The notes beneath the pieces were generated by a model that saw nothing but the letters and a program-made list of their open reading frames with translations, ran no database searches and had not been told where the DNA came from. A stretch of 64,000 nucleotides of DNA from Nocardioides marinus (GTDB taxonomy: Bacteria; Actinomycetota; Actinomycetes; Propionibacteriales; Nocardioidaceae), in contig NZ_JACBZI010000001.1 of the NCBI RefSeq assembly GCF_013408145.1, positions 124,001-188,000 of the forward strand, written 5' to 3'. Shown here in pieces: positions 26,259 through 34,182 of this stretch. How positions within the stretch are numbered: position 1 is the stretch's first letter; every line of letters begins with the position of its first letter. A program made the position numbers and the translations under genes.

Positions 26259-26381
26259 TCAGCCCTGGCGGGTCTTGAGCCGCGGGTTGCGCTTGTTGAT
26301 GACGTAGATCCGTCCCCGGCGGCGGACGACCTGGGAGCCGGGCTGGTTCTTGACCGAACGGATCGAGTTGCGGACCTTCAC
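26259..26381 (-). CDS. rpmJ: 50S ribosomal protein L36, zinc-independent paralogue
   Basis: The 40-residue product ([20 protein letters not shown], then [20 protein letters not shown]) is an L36 of the B type. Cys and His zinc ligands of the usual L36 are all replaced. The GTG start at 26381 has a GGAGGG site. It lies between the L28 and S18 genes with 35-37 bp gaps. Confidence 0.93.
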   Translation of the reverse strand: MKVRNSIRSVKNQPGSQVVRRRGRIYVINKRNPRLKTRQG

Positions 26382-26418
26382 GGGTCCCTCCTGTTCTGTG
26401 GCTTCGCGGCAGCGCCGT

Positions 26419-26661
26419 TCAGCGGCTGGTGTAGGGCAGCAGCGCCATCTCGCGGGCGTTCTTGATCGCCCGGGTGACCATGCGCTGCTGCTGCGGGGTG
26501 ACCCCGGTGATCCGGCGGGAGCGGATCTTCCCGCGGTCGGAGACGAAGGTGCGCAGCAGCGGGACGTCCCTGAAGTCCACGCTGGTCACCTCCGGCCCGA
26601 GCAGCGGCTTCTTGCGGGCGCGCGGTCGGGCGGGTGCGGTACGCCGCTGGGGGCTGCTCAT
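26419..26661 (-). CDS. rpsR: 30S ribosomal protein S18, zinc-independent paralogue
   Basis: This 80-residue S18 shows the family core [19 protein letters not shown] and [20 protein letters not shown], ending LLPYTSR. It has no cysteine, unlike the zinc-binding form. Its ATG overlaps the L32 stop (ATGA). An open frame extends further upstream but is the L32 gene region read in another frame. Confidence 0.94.
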   Translation of the reverse strand: MSSPQRRTAPARPRARKKPLLGPEVTSVDFRDVPLLRTFVSDRGKIRSRRITGVTPQQQRMVTRAIKNAREMALLPYTSR

Positions 26662-26876
26662 CGGCCGGCCCCTGTCCGCATCCCGGTCCCCGCCGCTGTC
26701 GCCGACCCCGTCCAGGGCGTGACGTAGCCGCGTTGGACGGCGCGGACGAGGCGGCGCGGGACCAGGCAGGTCTCGCCGGCGACGACCACGGGCACGAGGC
26801 CGGGGGTGCTCGCCTTCCACTGCGATCGACGGTGTCGGGTGTTGCTGCGAGAGGTGCGGCGCTTGGGGACGGCCAC
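26658..26876 (-). CDS. rpmF: 50S ribosomal protein L32, zinc-independent paralogue
   Basis: The 72-residue protein begins [20 protein letters not shown], the conserved L32 N-terminus, and continues [21 protein letters not shown] single cysteine remains, so the zinc ribbon is gone. AGGAGGAG precedes the ATG. An 87-bp gap separates it from the CobW-like gene; that gap contains short GGTGCTGGGT tandem repeats and no gene. Confidence 0.92.
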   Translation of the reverse strand: MAVPKRRTSRSNTRHRRSQWKASTPGLVPVVVAGETCLVPRRLVRAVQRGYVTPWTGSATAAGTGMRTGAGR

Positions 26877-26963
26877 GGGCTCTCCTCCTTCTCGATGGTC
26901 CTGGGCTGGGGCTCGGTGTTCCTGGGAACTGCTGGGTGCTGGGTGGTGCTGGGTGGTGCTGGG

Positions 26964-28049
26964 TCAGGCGACGTCGCGGATGTCGCCGAGCCACGGCTCG
27001 AGGCCGTCCTCGAGCACCCGCCAGCTGCGCTGGTCGAGCAGCGCCTCGGTGGGGGTGAGCAGGATGTCCTCGAAGGCCCCGGCCAGGTCGGTGGGCGTGG
27101 AACCGAGCCCGGTCACGACCAGGCGCGTCACCGGCGTACGACGGCCCCAGGAGCCGAAGCCCCCGATGCTCAGCTGGCCGCCGGCGCCCGACCACTCCAG
27201 CAGGCTGCCGGGACGGGTCGGGAGCCAGAACGAGCCGCGGGAGCGGAACGGACCGCTGCCCAGCCGCTCGACCTGGTCGAGCAGGCGCTCGGGGTGGAAG
27301 GGGCGTGGGGAGCAGAGGTCCAGTCGCCACGCGAGCCCGGCGGTCGCGTCGTCGAGCGCGGGGATGCGGGTGTCGAGCGCGGGGGAGACCCAGGCGCGAA
27401 CGACCGACGACGAGCGGCGCCGGCTGGTCAGCGCCGGCCCGTCGACCTCGGTGGCCGCGCAGACGACCTCGGCGTCGGGGCGGGCCAGGGCACGCACGAG
27501 CGCCAGCTCCTCGTCGGGGACCTCGCCCTCGAGCACGACGACGTCGGCGAGCTCGACCTGGGCGCAGGCGACCTCACCGACGCCACGGTTGTCATCGGGG
27601 CCCGTGTGGAGGTCCAGCTCGCGCAGCAGGTCGTCGCCGAGCAGCACGCGCGAGAGGTCCGTGCTGCTCAGAGCGGCGACGACGGAGGTGAGCTTGAGGT
27701 GGCGGGCCAGCCGGGTGTCGGACTCCAGGGCGTGGGTCAGCTGGCCGGCCTCGGTGGACGTGGGCAGCCCGGAGACGATGGTGCGCCAACGGCCGTCGCG
27801 ACCCAGGCGCTCCAGCGTCGGCAGGATGTCCTCGCGCAGGGCGCAGCCGACGCAGGCGTGCTCGAGCTGGACGTGCTCCTGCTCCAACACCCCGGAGGCG
27901 TCGCTGACCGTGCGGGTCAGCACCTGGGAGTGGGGGTCGATGCGGTGTCGGACCACCACGGCGTCGGGCAGGTCCCAGGACAGGCTCATCAGCGTGGCGT
28001 CCATGGCCACGGGGTCGACCCCGGTCACGACGAGCAGGGGGGTCCTCAT
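26964..28049 (-). CDS. CobW/ZNG1-family protein with degenerate P-loop (Mrf-like)
   Basis: The 361-residue protein has the CobW layout: an N-terminal GTPase-like domain with the metal motif [19 protein letters not shown] (about 64-82) and a C-terminal CobW_C domain with [20 protein letters not shown] and [20 protein letters not shown]. Walker A is lost: the GxxGxGKT loop is replaced by [14 protein letters not shown], so GTP hydrolysis is doubtful. Mycobacterial proteins of this type in the same zinc-starvation operon recruit a hibernation factor to the alternative ribosome (MPY recruitment factor); a zinc metallochaperone role is the alternative. It overlaps the L31 gene by ATGA. Confidence 0.82.
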   Translation of the reverse strand: MRTPLLVVTGVDPVAMDATLMSLSWDLPDAVVVRHRIDPHSQVLTRTVSDASGVLEQEHVQLEHACVGCALREDILPTLERLGRDGRWRTIVSGLPTSTEAGQLTHALESDTRLARHLKLTSVVAALSSTDLSRVLLGDDLLRELDLHTGPDDNRGVGEVACAQVELADVVVLEGEVPDEELALVRALARPDAEVVCAATEVDGPALTSRRRSSSVVRAWVSPALDTRIPALDDATAGLAWRLDLCSPRPFHPERLLDQVERLGSGPFRSRGSFWLPTRPGSLLEWSGAGGQLSIGGFGSWGRRTPVTRLVVTGLGSTPTDLAGAFEDILLTPTEALLDQRSWRVLEDGLEPWLGDIRDVA

Positions 28050-28321
28050 GCCGGGTCGTCCTTCCGTGCCCCCGCGGCCCCGTAGCGGCGCTGGAACTTC
28101 TCGACGCGACCCTCGCTGTCGAGCGTGCGGGCGGTGCCGGTCCAGAACGGGTGGCTGTCGCTGGAGATGTCCACGTCGACGACCGGGTAGGTCACGCCGT
28201 CCACCCCCGTCTGCGGGGCGTCGGCGCGGCCGACCAGCGTCGAGCGCGTCAGGAACAGCCGCCCGGTGCTGCGGTCCCTGAAGGCCACCGGGCCGTACTC
28301 GGGGTGGATCCCCTGCTTCAC
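28046..28321 (-). CDS. rpmE2: 50S ribosomal protein L31 type B
   Basis: This 91-residue L31 has the B-type pattern KQGIHPEYGPVAFRDRSTGR and ISSDSHPFWTGTARTLDSEG, with no cysteine, so it lacks the zinc site of type A. It is the first gene of the zinc-starvation operon. The GTG start at 28321 has AGGAGG upstream, and a Zur-like palindrome lies 24 bp before it. Its stop overlaps the CobW-like gene. Confidence 0.95.
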   Translation of the reverse strand: MKQGIHPEYGPVAFRDRSTGRLFLTRSTLVGRADAPQTGVDGVTYPVVDVDISSDSHPFWTGTARTLDSEGRVEKFQRRYGAAGARKDDPA

Positions 28322-28344
28322 GTCGTCCTCCTGGTGTCAGTAAC

Positions 28345-28357
28345 GAGAATCATTCTC
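28345..28357. promoter_or_regulatory. Zur-box-like operator
   Basis: GAGAAT-C-ATTCTC is a perfect 6-1-6 inverted repeat within an AT-rich stretch that stands out from the GC-rich surroundings. It resembles the Fur/Zur box centre AATnATT. It lies between the L31 gene (28321, minus strand) and the HU gene (28421, plus strand), so one bound Zur dimer or dimer pair could control both. Binding by the Zur encoded at 25082-25477 is inferred. Confidence 0.8.
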
Positions 28358-28420
28358 ACTATGACACAGTGGTGGTCCCGGGTCCATCCGACCCGGGTTC
28401 CGCACGAGTGAGGAGCACGC

Positions 28421-28699
28421 ATGAACCGCAAGGACCTGGTCGAGACCATCGCGCAGGGGGCGAACCTTTCCGCCGCCCAGGCCGATGCCGCGCTGACGGC
28501 GTTCGTCGCCGGGGTCACCGACGCCGTCGCCACCGGAGACCGGGTGGCCGTCGCCGGCTTCGGGACCTTCGAGCCGCGCGAGCGCTCGGCACGCACCGGC
28601 CGCAACCCGCAGACCGGTCAGTCGATCGAGATCGCGGCCTCCGTCGCGCCGGCCTTCAAGCCGGCCGCCGCGTTCAAGCAGGCGGTGGCGCGGGGCTGA
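28421..28699 (+). CDS. HU-family DNA-binding protein
   Basis: This 92-residue HU protein begins MNRKDLVETIAQGANLSAAQ and has the arm region FGTFEPRERSARTGRNPQTG. It lacks the long lysine/alanine tail of the main actinobacterial HupB, so it is a short accessory HU that compacts and bends DNA. GTGAGGAG precedes the ATG. It is divergent from the zinc-starvation operon across the Zur-like box, which suggests zinc-dependent expression; this is inferred from position. Confidence 0.92.
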   Translation: MNRKDLVETIAQGANLSAAQADAALTAFVAGVTDAVATGDRVAVAGFGTFEPRERSARTGRNPQTGQSIEIAASVAPAFKPAAAFKQAVARG

Positions 28700-28712
28700 G
28701 TGCTCGGCTCAG

Positions 28713-28730
28713 GCCGGCTCGCGAGCCGGC
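28713..28730. terminator. palindrome after HU gene
   Basis: GCCGGCTCGCGAGCCGGC is a perfect 18-bp palindrome 13 bp after the HU stop. It can form a hairpin and lies before the convergent transporter gene, so it is a likely terminator. Confidence 0.5.
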
Positions 28731-28837
28731 GGTGGGTCCTCGACCGTGACGCGACGTACGACGGGTCAGGGCCCACCGCCGTTCGTCGGCCCCGCGCTGG
28801 GCGGTGAGTGGTCAACCGATCCGGAGTCCGGGATGGT

Positions 28838-29806
28838 TCAGGCCACGCCGCTGTGCGCGTCGCGTCGCCGCCACCAGGCCGCCAGGGCGAACCCGGTGGC
28901 CACGTCCCAGACGCCCCAGAGTCCGCAGACCAGTGCCACGCCGCCGTACTCCGGGAAGAACGCGAGCGCCAGCACCAGCGCGAGCGCCGTGTTGCGCACG
29001 CCGGTCTCCAGCGTGATCGCGCGCCGCGCCCGCGCCGGGACCCGGCACAGCACGGCGACGCCCGCGCCGACGAGCAGCGACAGCACGTTCTGGGCGACGA
29101 CCGCGGGGCCCACGTCGAGCAGGTACGGCGCACCCACGCGCAGGTTGGAGGCCAGCCCGCCGACCACGATCAGCAGCAGCATCACCAGCACCGTCGGCTC
29201 GACCGCCGGGCGGATGCGGGCGGCCAGGGTGGGACGGGTCCGCGCGAGCAGGATGCCCAGCGCGAACGGCGTGACGATCAGCAGCAGCACCTCCCCCAGC
29301 ACCTCGACCGGGCTGAGGTCGACCGCGTCGAGCACCTGGCTGGCCTGGGGGGAGAGGCCGGCCCAGAAGGCCAGCGCCAGCGGGGTCACGACCGCGGCCA
29401 TCGAGCTGGAGACCGTCGTGAGCGAGACCGAGAGGGCCACGTCTCCGCGGGCGCGGTGCGTCAGCAGGTTCGACATGCTGCCGGCCGGGCCGGAGACCAC
29501 GAGCAGCATCCCGAGCGCGACCGACGGGGGCAGGTCGAAGGCGGCGACCAGGCCCAGCGTGAGCAGGGGGACGATCACGAACTGGGCGGCCGTGACCGCC
29601 GCGAAGACCCGTGGGTGCCGCAGCGCCGCGCGCAGGTCCTCGAGCCGTACGTCGAGCGCGATGCCCAGCAGGAGCAGCCCGATCATCAGCTTCACGGCCA
29701 GGTTGAACCCGCCGCCGACGTCGAGGCTGAAGTCGTCGATGTCACGGGCCGCGGCCACTGCGTCGACCACGTCGACCAGCAGGGGGGCGACGCTCAGGGT
29801 CGGCAC
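28838..29806 (-). CDS. BASS-family (bile acid:sodium symporter-like) transporter
   Basis: The 322-residue membrane protein has about nine or ten hydrophobic helices. The segment VVSGPAGSMSNLLTHRARGD followed by SVSLTTVSSSMAAVVTPLAL matches the crossover region of the BASS/SBF fold, where sodium and substrate bind. The late segment ETGVRNTALALVLALAFFPE is a second family signature. Members import bile acids, steroid conjugates or keto acids with sodium. Given a P450 gene divergent from it across 81 bp, a hydrophobic organic acid is plausible. Substrate unknown. Confidence 0.85.
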   Translation of the reverse strand: MPTLSVAPLLVDVVDAVAAARDIDDFSLDVGGGFNLAVKLMIGLLLLGIALDVRLEDLRAALRHPRVFAAVTAAQFVIVPLLTLGLVAAFDLPPSVALGMLLVVSGPAGSMSNLLTHRARGDVALSVSLTTVSSSMAAVVTPLALAFWAGLSPQASQVLDAVDLSPVEVLGEVLLLIVTPFALGILLARTRPTLAARIRPAVEPTVLVMLLLIVVGGLASNLRVGAPYLLDVGPAVVAQNVLSLLVGAGVAVLCRVPARARRAITLETGVRNTALALVLALAFFPEYGGVALVCGLWGVWDVATGFALAAWWRRRDAHSGVA

Positions 29807-29842
29807 CGCGCCAGGCTAGGGGTCGCGGCGACCGGCGGTGGT

Positions 29843-29857
29843 GTCAACACTGTTGAC
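29843..29857. promoter_or_regulatory. 15-bp palindromic operator overlapping a promoter
   Basis: GTCAACA-C-TGTTGAC is a perfect 7-1-7 inverted repeat between the BASS transporter and the first P450. Its right half contributes to TTGACC (29853-29858), followed after 17 bp by GATCCT (29876-29881), a possible promoter whose start point would fall at about 29888, the GTG of the P450. A repressor here would block the -35 element. Confidence 0.55.
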
Positions 29858-29887
29858 CTGACCGTGTCGGACCGCGATCCTGTGGGG

Positions 29888-31096
29888 GTGCCGCACGCCG
29901 CCGCGACCCCCCGCTCGCACCCTGAGGTCGAGTACGACCCGCTGGACCCGGTCCTCGACGAGGCGCCCTACGAGGTGTGGCGGGCGATGCGCGACCGGCA
30001 GCCGGTCTACCTCGACCAGCGGCGGGGCTTCTGGGCGCTGTCGCGCTACGAGGACGTCGCCGCCGCCCTGAAGGACACCACGCGGTTCAGCTCCGCGCAC
30101 GGCAACGTCCTGGAGCTGATGAGCCCCGAGCCGGTCGACAGCGGGATGATGATCCTCAACGACCCGCCCGGTCACACCCGGCTGCGCCAGCTGGTCTCGC
30201 GCGCGTTCACCCTGCGTCGTACCGCTGCGTTGGAGGAGGACGTCCGGGTCGTCTGCCGCGAGCTCCTCGACGCGATCGATGCCTCTTCGGAGGTCGACCT
30301 GATGCAGGAGTACGCCGCCCAGATCCCGTCCCGGGTGATCTCGCGGCTGCTCGGGGTCCCCGGCGAGGATCGCGAGCGGATCCGGCTGCTCATCGACGAG
30401 TGCTTCCACCTCGACGAGGAGCACGGCTTCGTCAACGACGTCGCCCTGACCGCGATGGGCGAGCTCGGCGGCTACCTCGACCGGCGGCTGCGCCACCTGG
30501 CCGAGGAGCCCGGCGACGACCTGCTCTCCGCGCTCACGCAGACCGGGCTCACCCGCCGCGAGACCGTCGACTTCGCCATGCTGCTGGTGATGGCCGGCAC
30601 CGAGACCGTTGGCCGGCTGCTCGGGTGGGCGGCGCTGCTGCTCGACGAGCACCCCGACCAGCGCGCCGACCTGGTCGCGGACCCGTCGCTGATCCCGCGG
30701 GCGGTCGAGGAGGTGCTGCGCTTCGAGGGGCCCTCGCCGGTCCAGGCGCGATTCACCACCGAGGACGTCACGCTGCACGGCGTCACCATCCCGGCCCGCT
30801 CGGTCGTGCTGCTGCTGACCTCCTCGGCCGGCCGCGACGAGCGGCAGTACGGTCCCGACGCCGGCGTCTTCGACCTCCATCGCGAGCCGCGCCACCACGT
30901 CTCCTTCGGGTACGGCGTGCACTTCTGCCTCGGCGCCTCGCTGGCTCGCCTGGAGTCCCGCGTCGCCCTGGAGGAGCTGCTCGCCCGCTTCCCCACGTGG
31001 AGCGTCGACCGCGACGGCAGCGTCCGCGCCCACACCTCCACCGTGCGCGGCTGGTCCCGTCTCCTCGTCCGCCTCGACACCCCCACCCCCAGCTGA
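29888..31096 (+). CDS. cytochrome P450
   Basis: This soluble bacterial P450 monooxygenase of about 402 residues has the I-helix LLVMAGTETVGRLLGWAALL, the ExxR segment AVEEVLRFEGPSP and the heme-binding loop FGYGVHFCLGASLARLE with the cysteine ligand. It needs a separate ferredoxin and reductase, and none is in the immediate neighbourhood. The I-helix has AGTET rather than AGxDT, a common variant. The start is uncertain: GTG at 29888 could be a leaderless start given the promoter spacing; GTG at 29864 would add eight residues. The substrate is unknown; the divergent BASS transporter may import it. Confidence 0.88.
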   Translation: MPHAAATPRSHPEVEYDPLDPVLDEAPYEVWRAMRDRQPVYLDQRRGFWALSRYEDVAAALKDTTRFSSAHGNVLELMSPEPVDSGMMILNDPPGHTRLRQLVSRAFTLRRTAALEEDVRVVCRELLDAIDASSEVDLMQEYAAQIPSRVISRLLGVPGEDRERIRLLIDECFHLDEEHGFVNDVALTAMGELGGYLDRRLRHLAEEPGDDLLSALTQTGLTRRETVDFAMLLVMAGTETVGRLLGWAALLLDEHPDQRADLVADPSLIPRAVEEVLRFEGPSPVQARFTTEDVTLHGVTIPARSVVLLLTSSAGRDERQYGPDAGVFDLHREPRHHVSFGYGVHFCLGASLARLESRVALEELLARFPTWSVDRDGSVRAHTSTVRGWSRLLVRLDTPTPS

Positions 31097-31105
31097 CCCC
31101 TCGTC

Positions 31106-31273
31106 TCCCGCCGAGCCGGCGCATCAATACGCCGGTTCGACCCGCAGTTCCCGCCGAGCCGGCGTATCAATACGCCGGTTCGACCCGCAGTTCCCGCCGA
31201 GCCGGCGCATCAATACGCCGGTTCGACCCGCAGTTCCCGCCGAGCCGGCGCATCAATACGCCGGTTCGACCCG
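31106..31273. repeat. four tandem 43-bp hairpin repeats
   Basis: The unit of 43 bp begins at 31106, 31149, 31192 and 31235; the last copy is cut to about 39 bp. The copies are nearly identical, with one T/C change in the second. Each unit contains CGAGCCGGCG, an 8-base loop CATCAATA (TATCAATA in copy 2) and CGCCGGTTCG, a 10-bp stem with one G-T pair. The array lies between two P450 genes on the same strand and could terminate or stabilise the transcript. The motif GAGCCGGCGCATC is shared with the terminator at 10916. Confidence 0.9.
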
Positions 31274-31307
31274 ATCACCGAGGCCCGCGGGGTGTGAGGA
31301 TGGGCGG

Positions 31308-32558
31308 GTGACGACGGGCGTGGGCGGTGTGGGCGGGGTGGGCGGGAGTGCCGGGAGCGACGCTTCAGGGAGGGTGTTCCTGGACCTCGCGGACCCGGCG
31401 TTCGACACCACGTCGGAGCAGGTGCACGCCGCGCGCGAGGCGGACTGGCTGGTGCGGACGTCGTACGGCTTCGCGGTGCTGCGCTACGACGAGGCCAACG
31501 AGCTGCTGACCGACCGCCGGTTCCGGCAGGGCAACGCGCGGTGGCCGGAGCAGAACGGGGTCACCGAGGGGCCGTTCCTCGCGTGGTGGCAGCGGGTGCT
31601 GCTGAGCCTGGACGGTGACGACCACGCCCGGCTGCGCCGTCTGCTGATGCCCGCGTTCAAGCGGCAGAGCATCCTGGCCATGCAGCCGCGCTTCGTCGAG
31701 ATCGCCGAGGACCTCGTCGCCGGCTTCGCCGACCGGGGCGAGGTCGAGCTGATCGCGGAGTTCGCCGAGCCGTACTCCGCGCGCATCCTCTGCCTCCTCC
31801 TCGGCCTCCCCGAGCAGGAGTGGGAGCAGGTCGCGCACTGGGCCGACGACCTCGGTCGCTCGTTCGGCATCGCCGTGGCCCAGGACCTCCCGCTCATCGA
31901 GGCCGCCCTGGAGGGCCTGACGGGGTACGTCGACGCCGCGGTCGAGGGCCGGGCCGCCCACCCCCGCGACGACCTGGTCAGCACCTTGGTGCAGGCGCAC
32001 GCCGCCGACGGCCGGCTGACCCGCGACGAGCTGGTCGTGGGGCTGGTCTTCCTGGCCTTCGCCGGCATGGAGACCACCCGCAACCAGATCGGCCTGGCCG
32101 TGCAGACGCTGCTGCGCCACCCCGACCAGTGGCAGCTGCTCGCCGAGCGCCCCGAGCTCGGCGCGGCGGCGGTCGAGGAGGTCATGCGGGTGAACCCGAC
32201 CGTCACGTGGGTGACCCGGGAGGCCACCACCGACCTGGAGTTCCGTGGGGTGCACTTCCCGGCCGGGTCGATCCTGCAGGTGCTCTCCCACGCGGCGGGC
32301 ACCGACCCGCGGGTGATGCCGGAGCCGGCCTTCGACATCACCACGGCCCGCGAGCGTGCGCCGCACCTCGGCTTCGGCAAGGGCGTGCACCACTGCCTCG
32401 GCCACTTCGTCGCCCGCACGGACATGGCGGTCGCGCTGCCGATGCTGGCGCGCGCCATGCCCGAGGCCGTCGCCGACGGTCCGGGGGAGTGGCTGCCGGT
32501 CTCGGGCAACACCGGGGCACTGTCGTTCCCGATCCGCTTCCGCGCGAGGACCCGCTGA
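31308..32558 (+). CDS. cytochrome P450
   Basis: The 416-residue P450 has the I-helix FLAFAGMETTRNQIGLAVQT, the ExxR segment VEEVMRVNPTVTW and the heme loop FGKGVHHCLGHFVARTD. A glycine/valine-rich N-terminus (TTGVGGVGGVGGSAG) is low complexity and may be partly untranslated. It is only distantly similar to the P450 upstream: the heme loops differ and the I-helix has AGMETT. So the pair does not look like a recent duplication. No ferredoxin gene adjoins. The GTG start has GAGGA upstream. Confidence 0.88.
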   Translation: MTTGVGGVGGVGGSAGSDASGRVFLDLADPAFDTTSEQVHAAREADWLVRTSYGFAVLRYDEANELLTDRRFRQGNARWPEQNGVTEGPFLAWWQRVLLSLDGDDHARLRRLLMPAFKRQSILAMQPRFVEIAEDLVAGFADRGEVELIAEFAEPYSARILCLLLGLPEQEWEQVAHWADDLGRSFGIAVAQDLPLIEAALEGLTGYVDAAVEGRAAHPRDDLVSTLVQAHAADGRLTRDELVVGLVFLAFAGMETTRNQIGLAVQTLLRHPDQWQLLAERPELGAAAVEEVMRVNPTVTWVTREATTDLEFRGVHFPAGSILQVLSHAAGTDPRVMPEPAFDITTARERAPHLGFGKGVHHCLGHFVARTDMAVALPMLARAMPEAVADGPGEWLPVSGNTGALSFPIRFRARTR

Positions 32559-32571
32559 GGCGGGACGCGAA

Positions 32572-32600
32572 CGGCCCCCGCCGGGAACCGACGGGGGCCG
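32572..32600. terminator. terminator hairpin after P450
   Basis: CGGCCCCCG and CGGGGGCCG form a 9-bp perfect stem with an 11-base loop, 14 bp after the P450 stop and before the tRNA-Phe on the other strand. Confidence 0.7.
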
Positions 32601-32629
32601 CGCTGCAGGTCAGAGCCCTGCGGTGCTCG

Positions 32630-32703
32630 TGGGCAGGGGCGGGGTCGAACCGCCGACCTATCACTTTTCAGGCGATCGCTCGTACCAACTGAGCTACCTG
32701 CCC
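32630..32703 (-). tRNA. tRNA-Phe (GAA)
   Basis: The 74-nt cloverleaf fits fully: acceptor GGGCAGG/CCTGCCC with discriminator A, D-arm GCTC/GAGC, anticodon stem ATCGC/GTGAT with loop CTGAAAA giving anticodon GAA, and T-arm GGCGG-TTCGACC-CCGCC. CCA is not encoded at the 3' end. It is followed on its own strand by the P450 terminator. Confidence 0.95.
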
Positions 32704-32737
32704 GAGCGCGGACACCTTACCGCAGGCCTCGGGACGC

Positions 32738-33790
32738 TCACGAATCAGAGGGGGGTGGAGCGGTGCTCTCCCGCACGACGAGCGAGGTCGGCAGCACCGT
32801 GCGCGCCGGGTCGGGGCCGGTGGCCCCCATCGAGTCCAGCAGCGCTGCGACCGCCAGCCGTCCCTTGTCGGAGACCGGCTGGCTGACCGTGGTGAGGGTG
32901 GGGTGGACGGCGGTCGCGAGGCTGGAGTCGTCGAAGCCGACGACCGAGACGTCCTGCGGCACGCGCAGGCCGAGTGACTCCGCCGCCCGCATCGCCTGGG
33001 CGGCGTAGACGTCGGAGAAGCACAGCAGGCCGGTCGGGCGGTCGGGTCGCTCGAGCAGGCGGCGGGCCGCGTCGTACGCCGCCGTGACGGGCCGGAAGGG
33101 GGCCAGCTCGACCGCGGGGTCGATGCCGGCCCCGGCCAGGGCCGCGCGCCACCCGGCGTCGCGCTCGGAGGCGGGCGGGTTCCACGGGGCGTCGGTGGGC
33201 GTCTCGTCGAGGGCCCCGCCCTGGATCGGGTGGAGGTTGAGCAGGCCGACCCGCCGATGGCCGAGGTCCACGAGGTGCTGGGCCGCGGCCCGGGCTCCCG
33301 CGCGGTCGTCGACGTTGATCGACGGGTGGCCGGGCAGGGCCTCCTGGTCGACGGTCACCAGGGGCAGGTCCCGTCTGCGCAGCCAGGCCAGGTCGGTCGA
33401 CTCCGGCTCGCACACGTAGACGAGCGCGCCGTCCATGGGGACGTCGCGGGCCGGGACGGTCTCCCCGCCGACCCCGGCGGTGATGAGGGTGAGGGCGAGC
33501 CCGTGGTCGGAGAGCGCGTCGGCGACGGCCACGAGGAACTCGGCGCCCACGGGGTCCGAGGCCTGCTCGCTGAGCCGCCCGGTGATCAGCAGCCCCACGG
33601 TGCCGGTGCGTCCGCGGGCCAGGGCGCGCGCGGCCGGGTCGGGGCCGACGTACCCGAGCTCGTCGGCGACGGCCAGGATCCGCTCGCGCAGCTCGGCGGA
33701 GAGCTTCTCGGGGCGGGAGAAGGCGTTGGAGACCGTCATCCGGCTCACGCCGACCTCGTCGGCGATCGACTGGAGGGTCACCTTGCCCAT
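32738..33790 (-). CDS. LacI-family transcriptional regulator
   Basis: This 350-residue regulator has an N-terminal LacI helix-turn-helix (TLQSIADEVGVSRMTVSNAF, then RERILAVADELGYVGPDPAA) and a periplasmic-binding-like sensor domain with GLLCFSDVYAAQAMRAAES and VPQDVSVVGFDDSSLATAVH. The ATG at 33790 has GAGGGC upstream; longer in-frame starts lack a site. It has no adjacent sugar genes. A short gene lies 56 bp upstream on the same strand behind a promoter with TACCGGT repeats, so the regulator may control that promoter and hence itself. Confidence 0.9.
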   Translation of the reverse strand: MGKVTLQSIADEVGVSRMTVSNAFSRPEKLSAELRERILAVADELGYVGPDPAARALARGRTGTVGLLITGRLSEQASDPVGAEFLVAVADALSDHGLALTLITAGVGGETVPARDVPMDGALVYVCEPESTDLAWLRRRDLPLVTVDQEALPGHPSINVDDRAGARAAAQHLVDLGHRRVGLLNLHPIQGGALDETPTDAPWNPPASERDAGWRAALAGAGIDPAVELAPFRPVTAAYDAARRLLERPDRPTGLLCFSDVYAAQAMRAAESLGLRVPQDVSVVGFDDSSLATAVHPTLTTVSQPVSDKGRLAVAALLDSMGATGPDPARTVLPTSLVVRESTAPPPSDS

Positions 33791-33846
33791 CGGTGCCCTC
33801 CTCGGTGGTCGTCTCGGCTGGTGGGGGTCAGGTCCGGCCGCTCGTC

Positions 33847-34059
33847 TCAGGGGACCTGGCAGCCGATCATGCCCGAGCGGGTGGCCGGGCGCGGCTCGAC
33901 CCACCCTGCCACGCGGCGCAGGACCTGGGCGACGCCGTCGCGCAGGCCGACCAGTCGGGGCTCCCGGTCGGCGACGACGGGGGCGTCGGGTCGTGCGCTC
34001 AGGACGTGGGCGCGGGTGGCCGGCAGGGCCAGGACGGGCAGGGCGGTGTCGTGCAGCAC
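33847..34059 (-). CDS. short conserved-looking hypothetical protein
   Basis: The 70-residue product has no recognised domain. It includes a moderately hydrophobic start (LHDTALPVLALPATRAHVLS), then VADREPRLVGLRDGVAQVLR and a single cysteine near the end (GMIGCQVP). Support comes from a strong GAGGAGGACC site before the GTG at 34059, a good promoter at 34100-34128 and its place upstream of the LacI gene on the same strand. Function unknown; a target of the LacI regulator is possible. Confidence 0.6.
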   Translation of the reverse strand: MLHDTALPVLALPATRAHVLSARPDAPVVADREPRLVGLRDGVAQVLRRVAGWVEPRPATRSGMIGCQVP

Positions 34060-34092
34060 GGCGGTCCTCCTCGGAACGCGAGACGAAGTGTG

Positions 34093-34128
34093 TACCGGTA
34101 AACTACTCAATATTGGTATACCGGTCAA
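34093..34128 (-). promoter_or_regulatory. minus-strand promoter with LacI-like direct repeats
   Basis: On the minus strand TTGACC (34128-34123), a 17-bp spacer and TAGTTT (34105-34100) make a near-consensus sigma-70-type promoter for the short gene and possibly lacI. The plus strand shows TACCGGT followed by AAAC and CAAC at 34093 and 34119, 26 bp apart, one copy overlapping each promoter element. ACCGGT with central CG is the sort of half-site LacI proteins bind. Confidence 0.6.
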
Positions 34129-34182
34129 CTCCTCCACGACTGCGCGCGCCGGAGAGGTCCTCGGTAGAGTCCCCTCCCACTG

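Noticed and set aside
31106-31273. CRISPR array
   Set aside because: The repeats are contiguous with no spacers and each folds into a hairpin; no cas genes are present.
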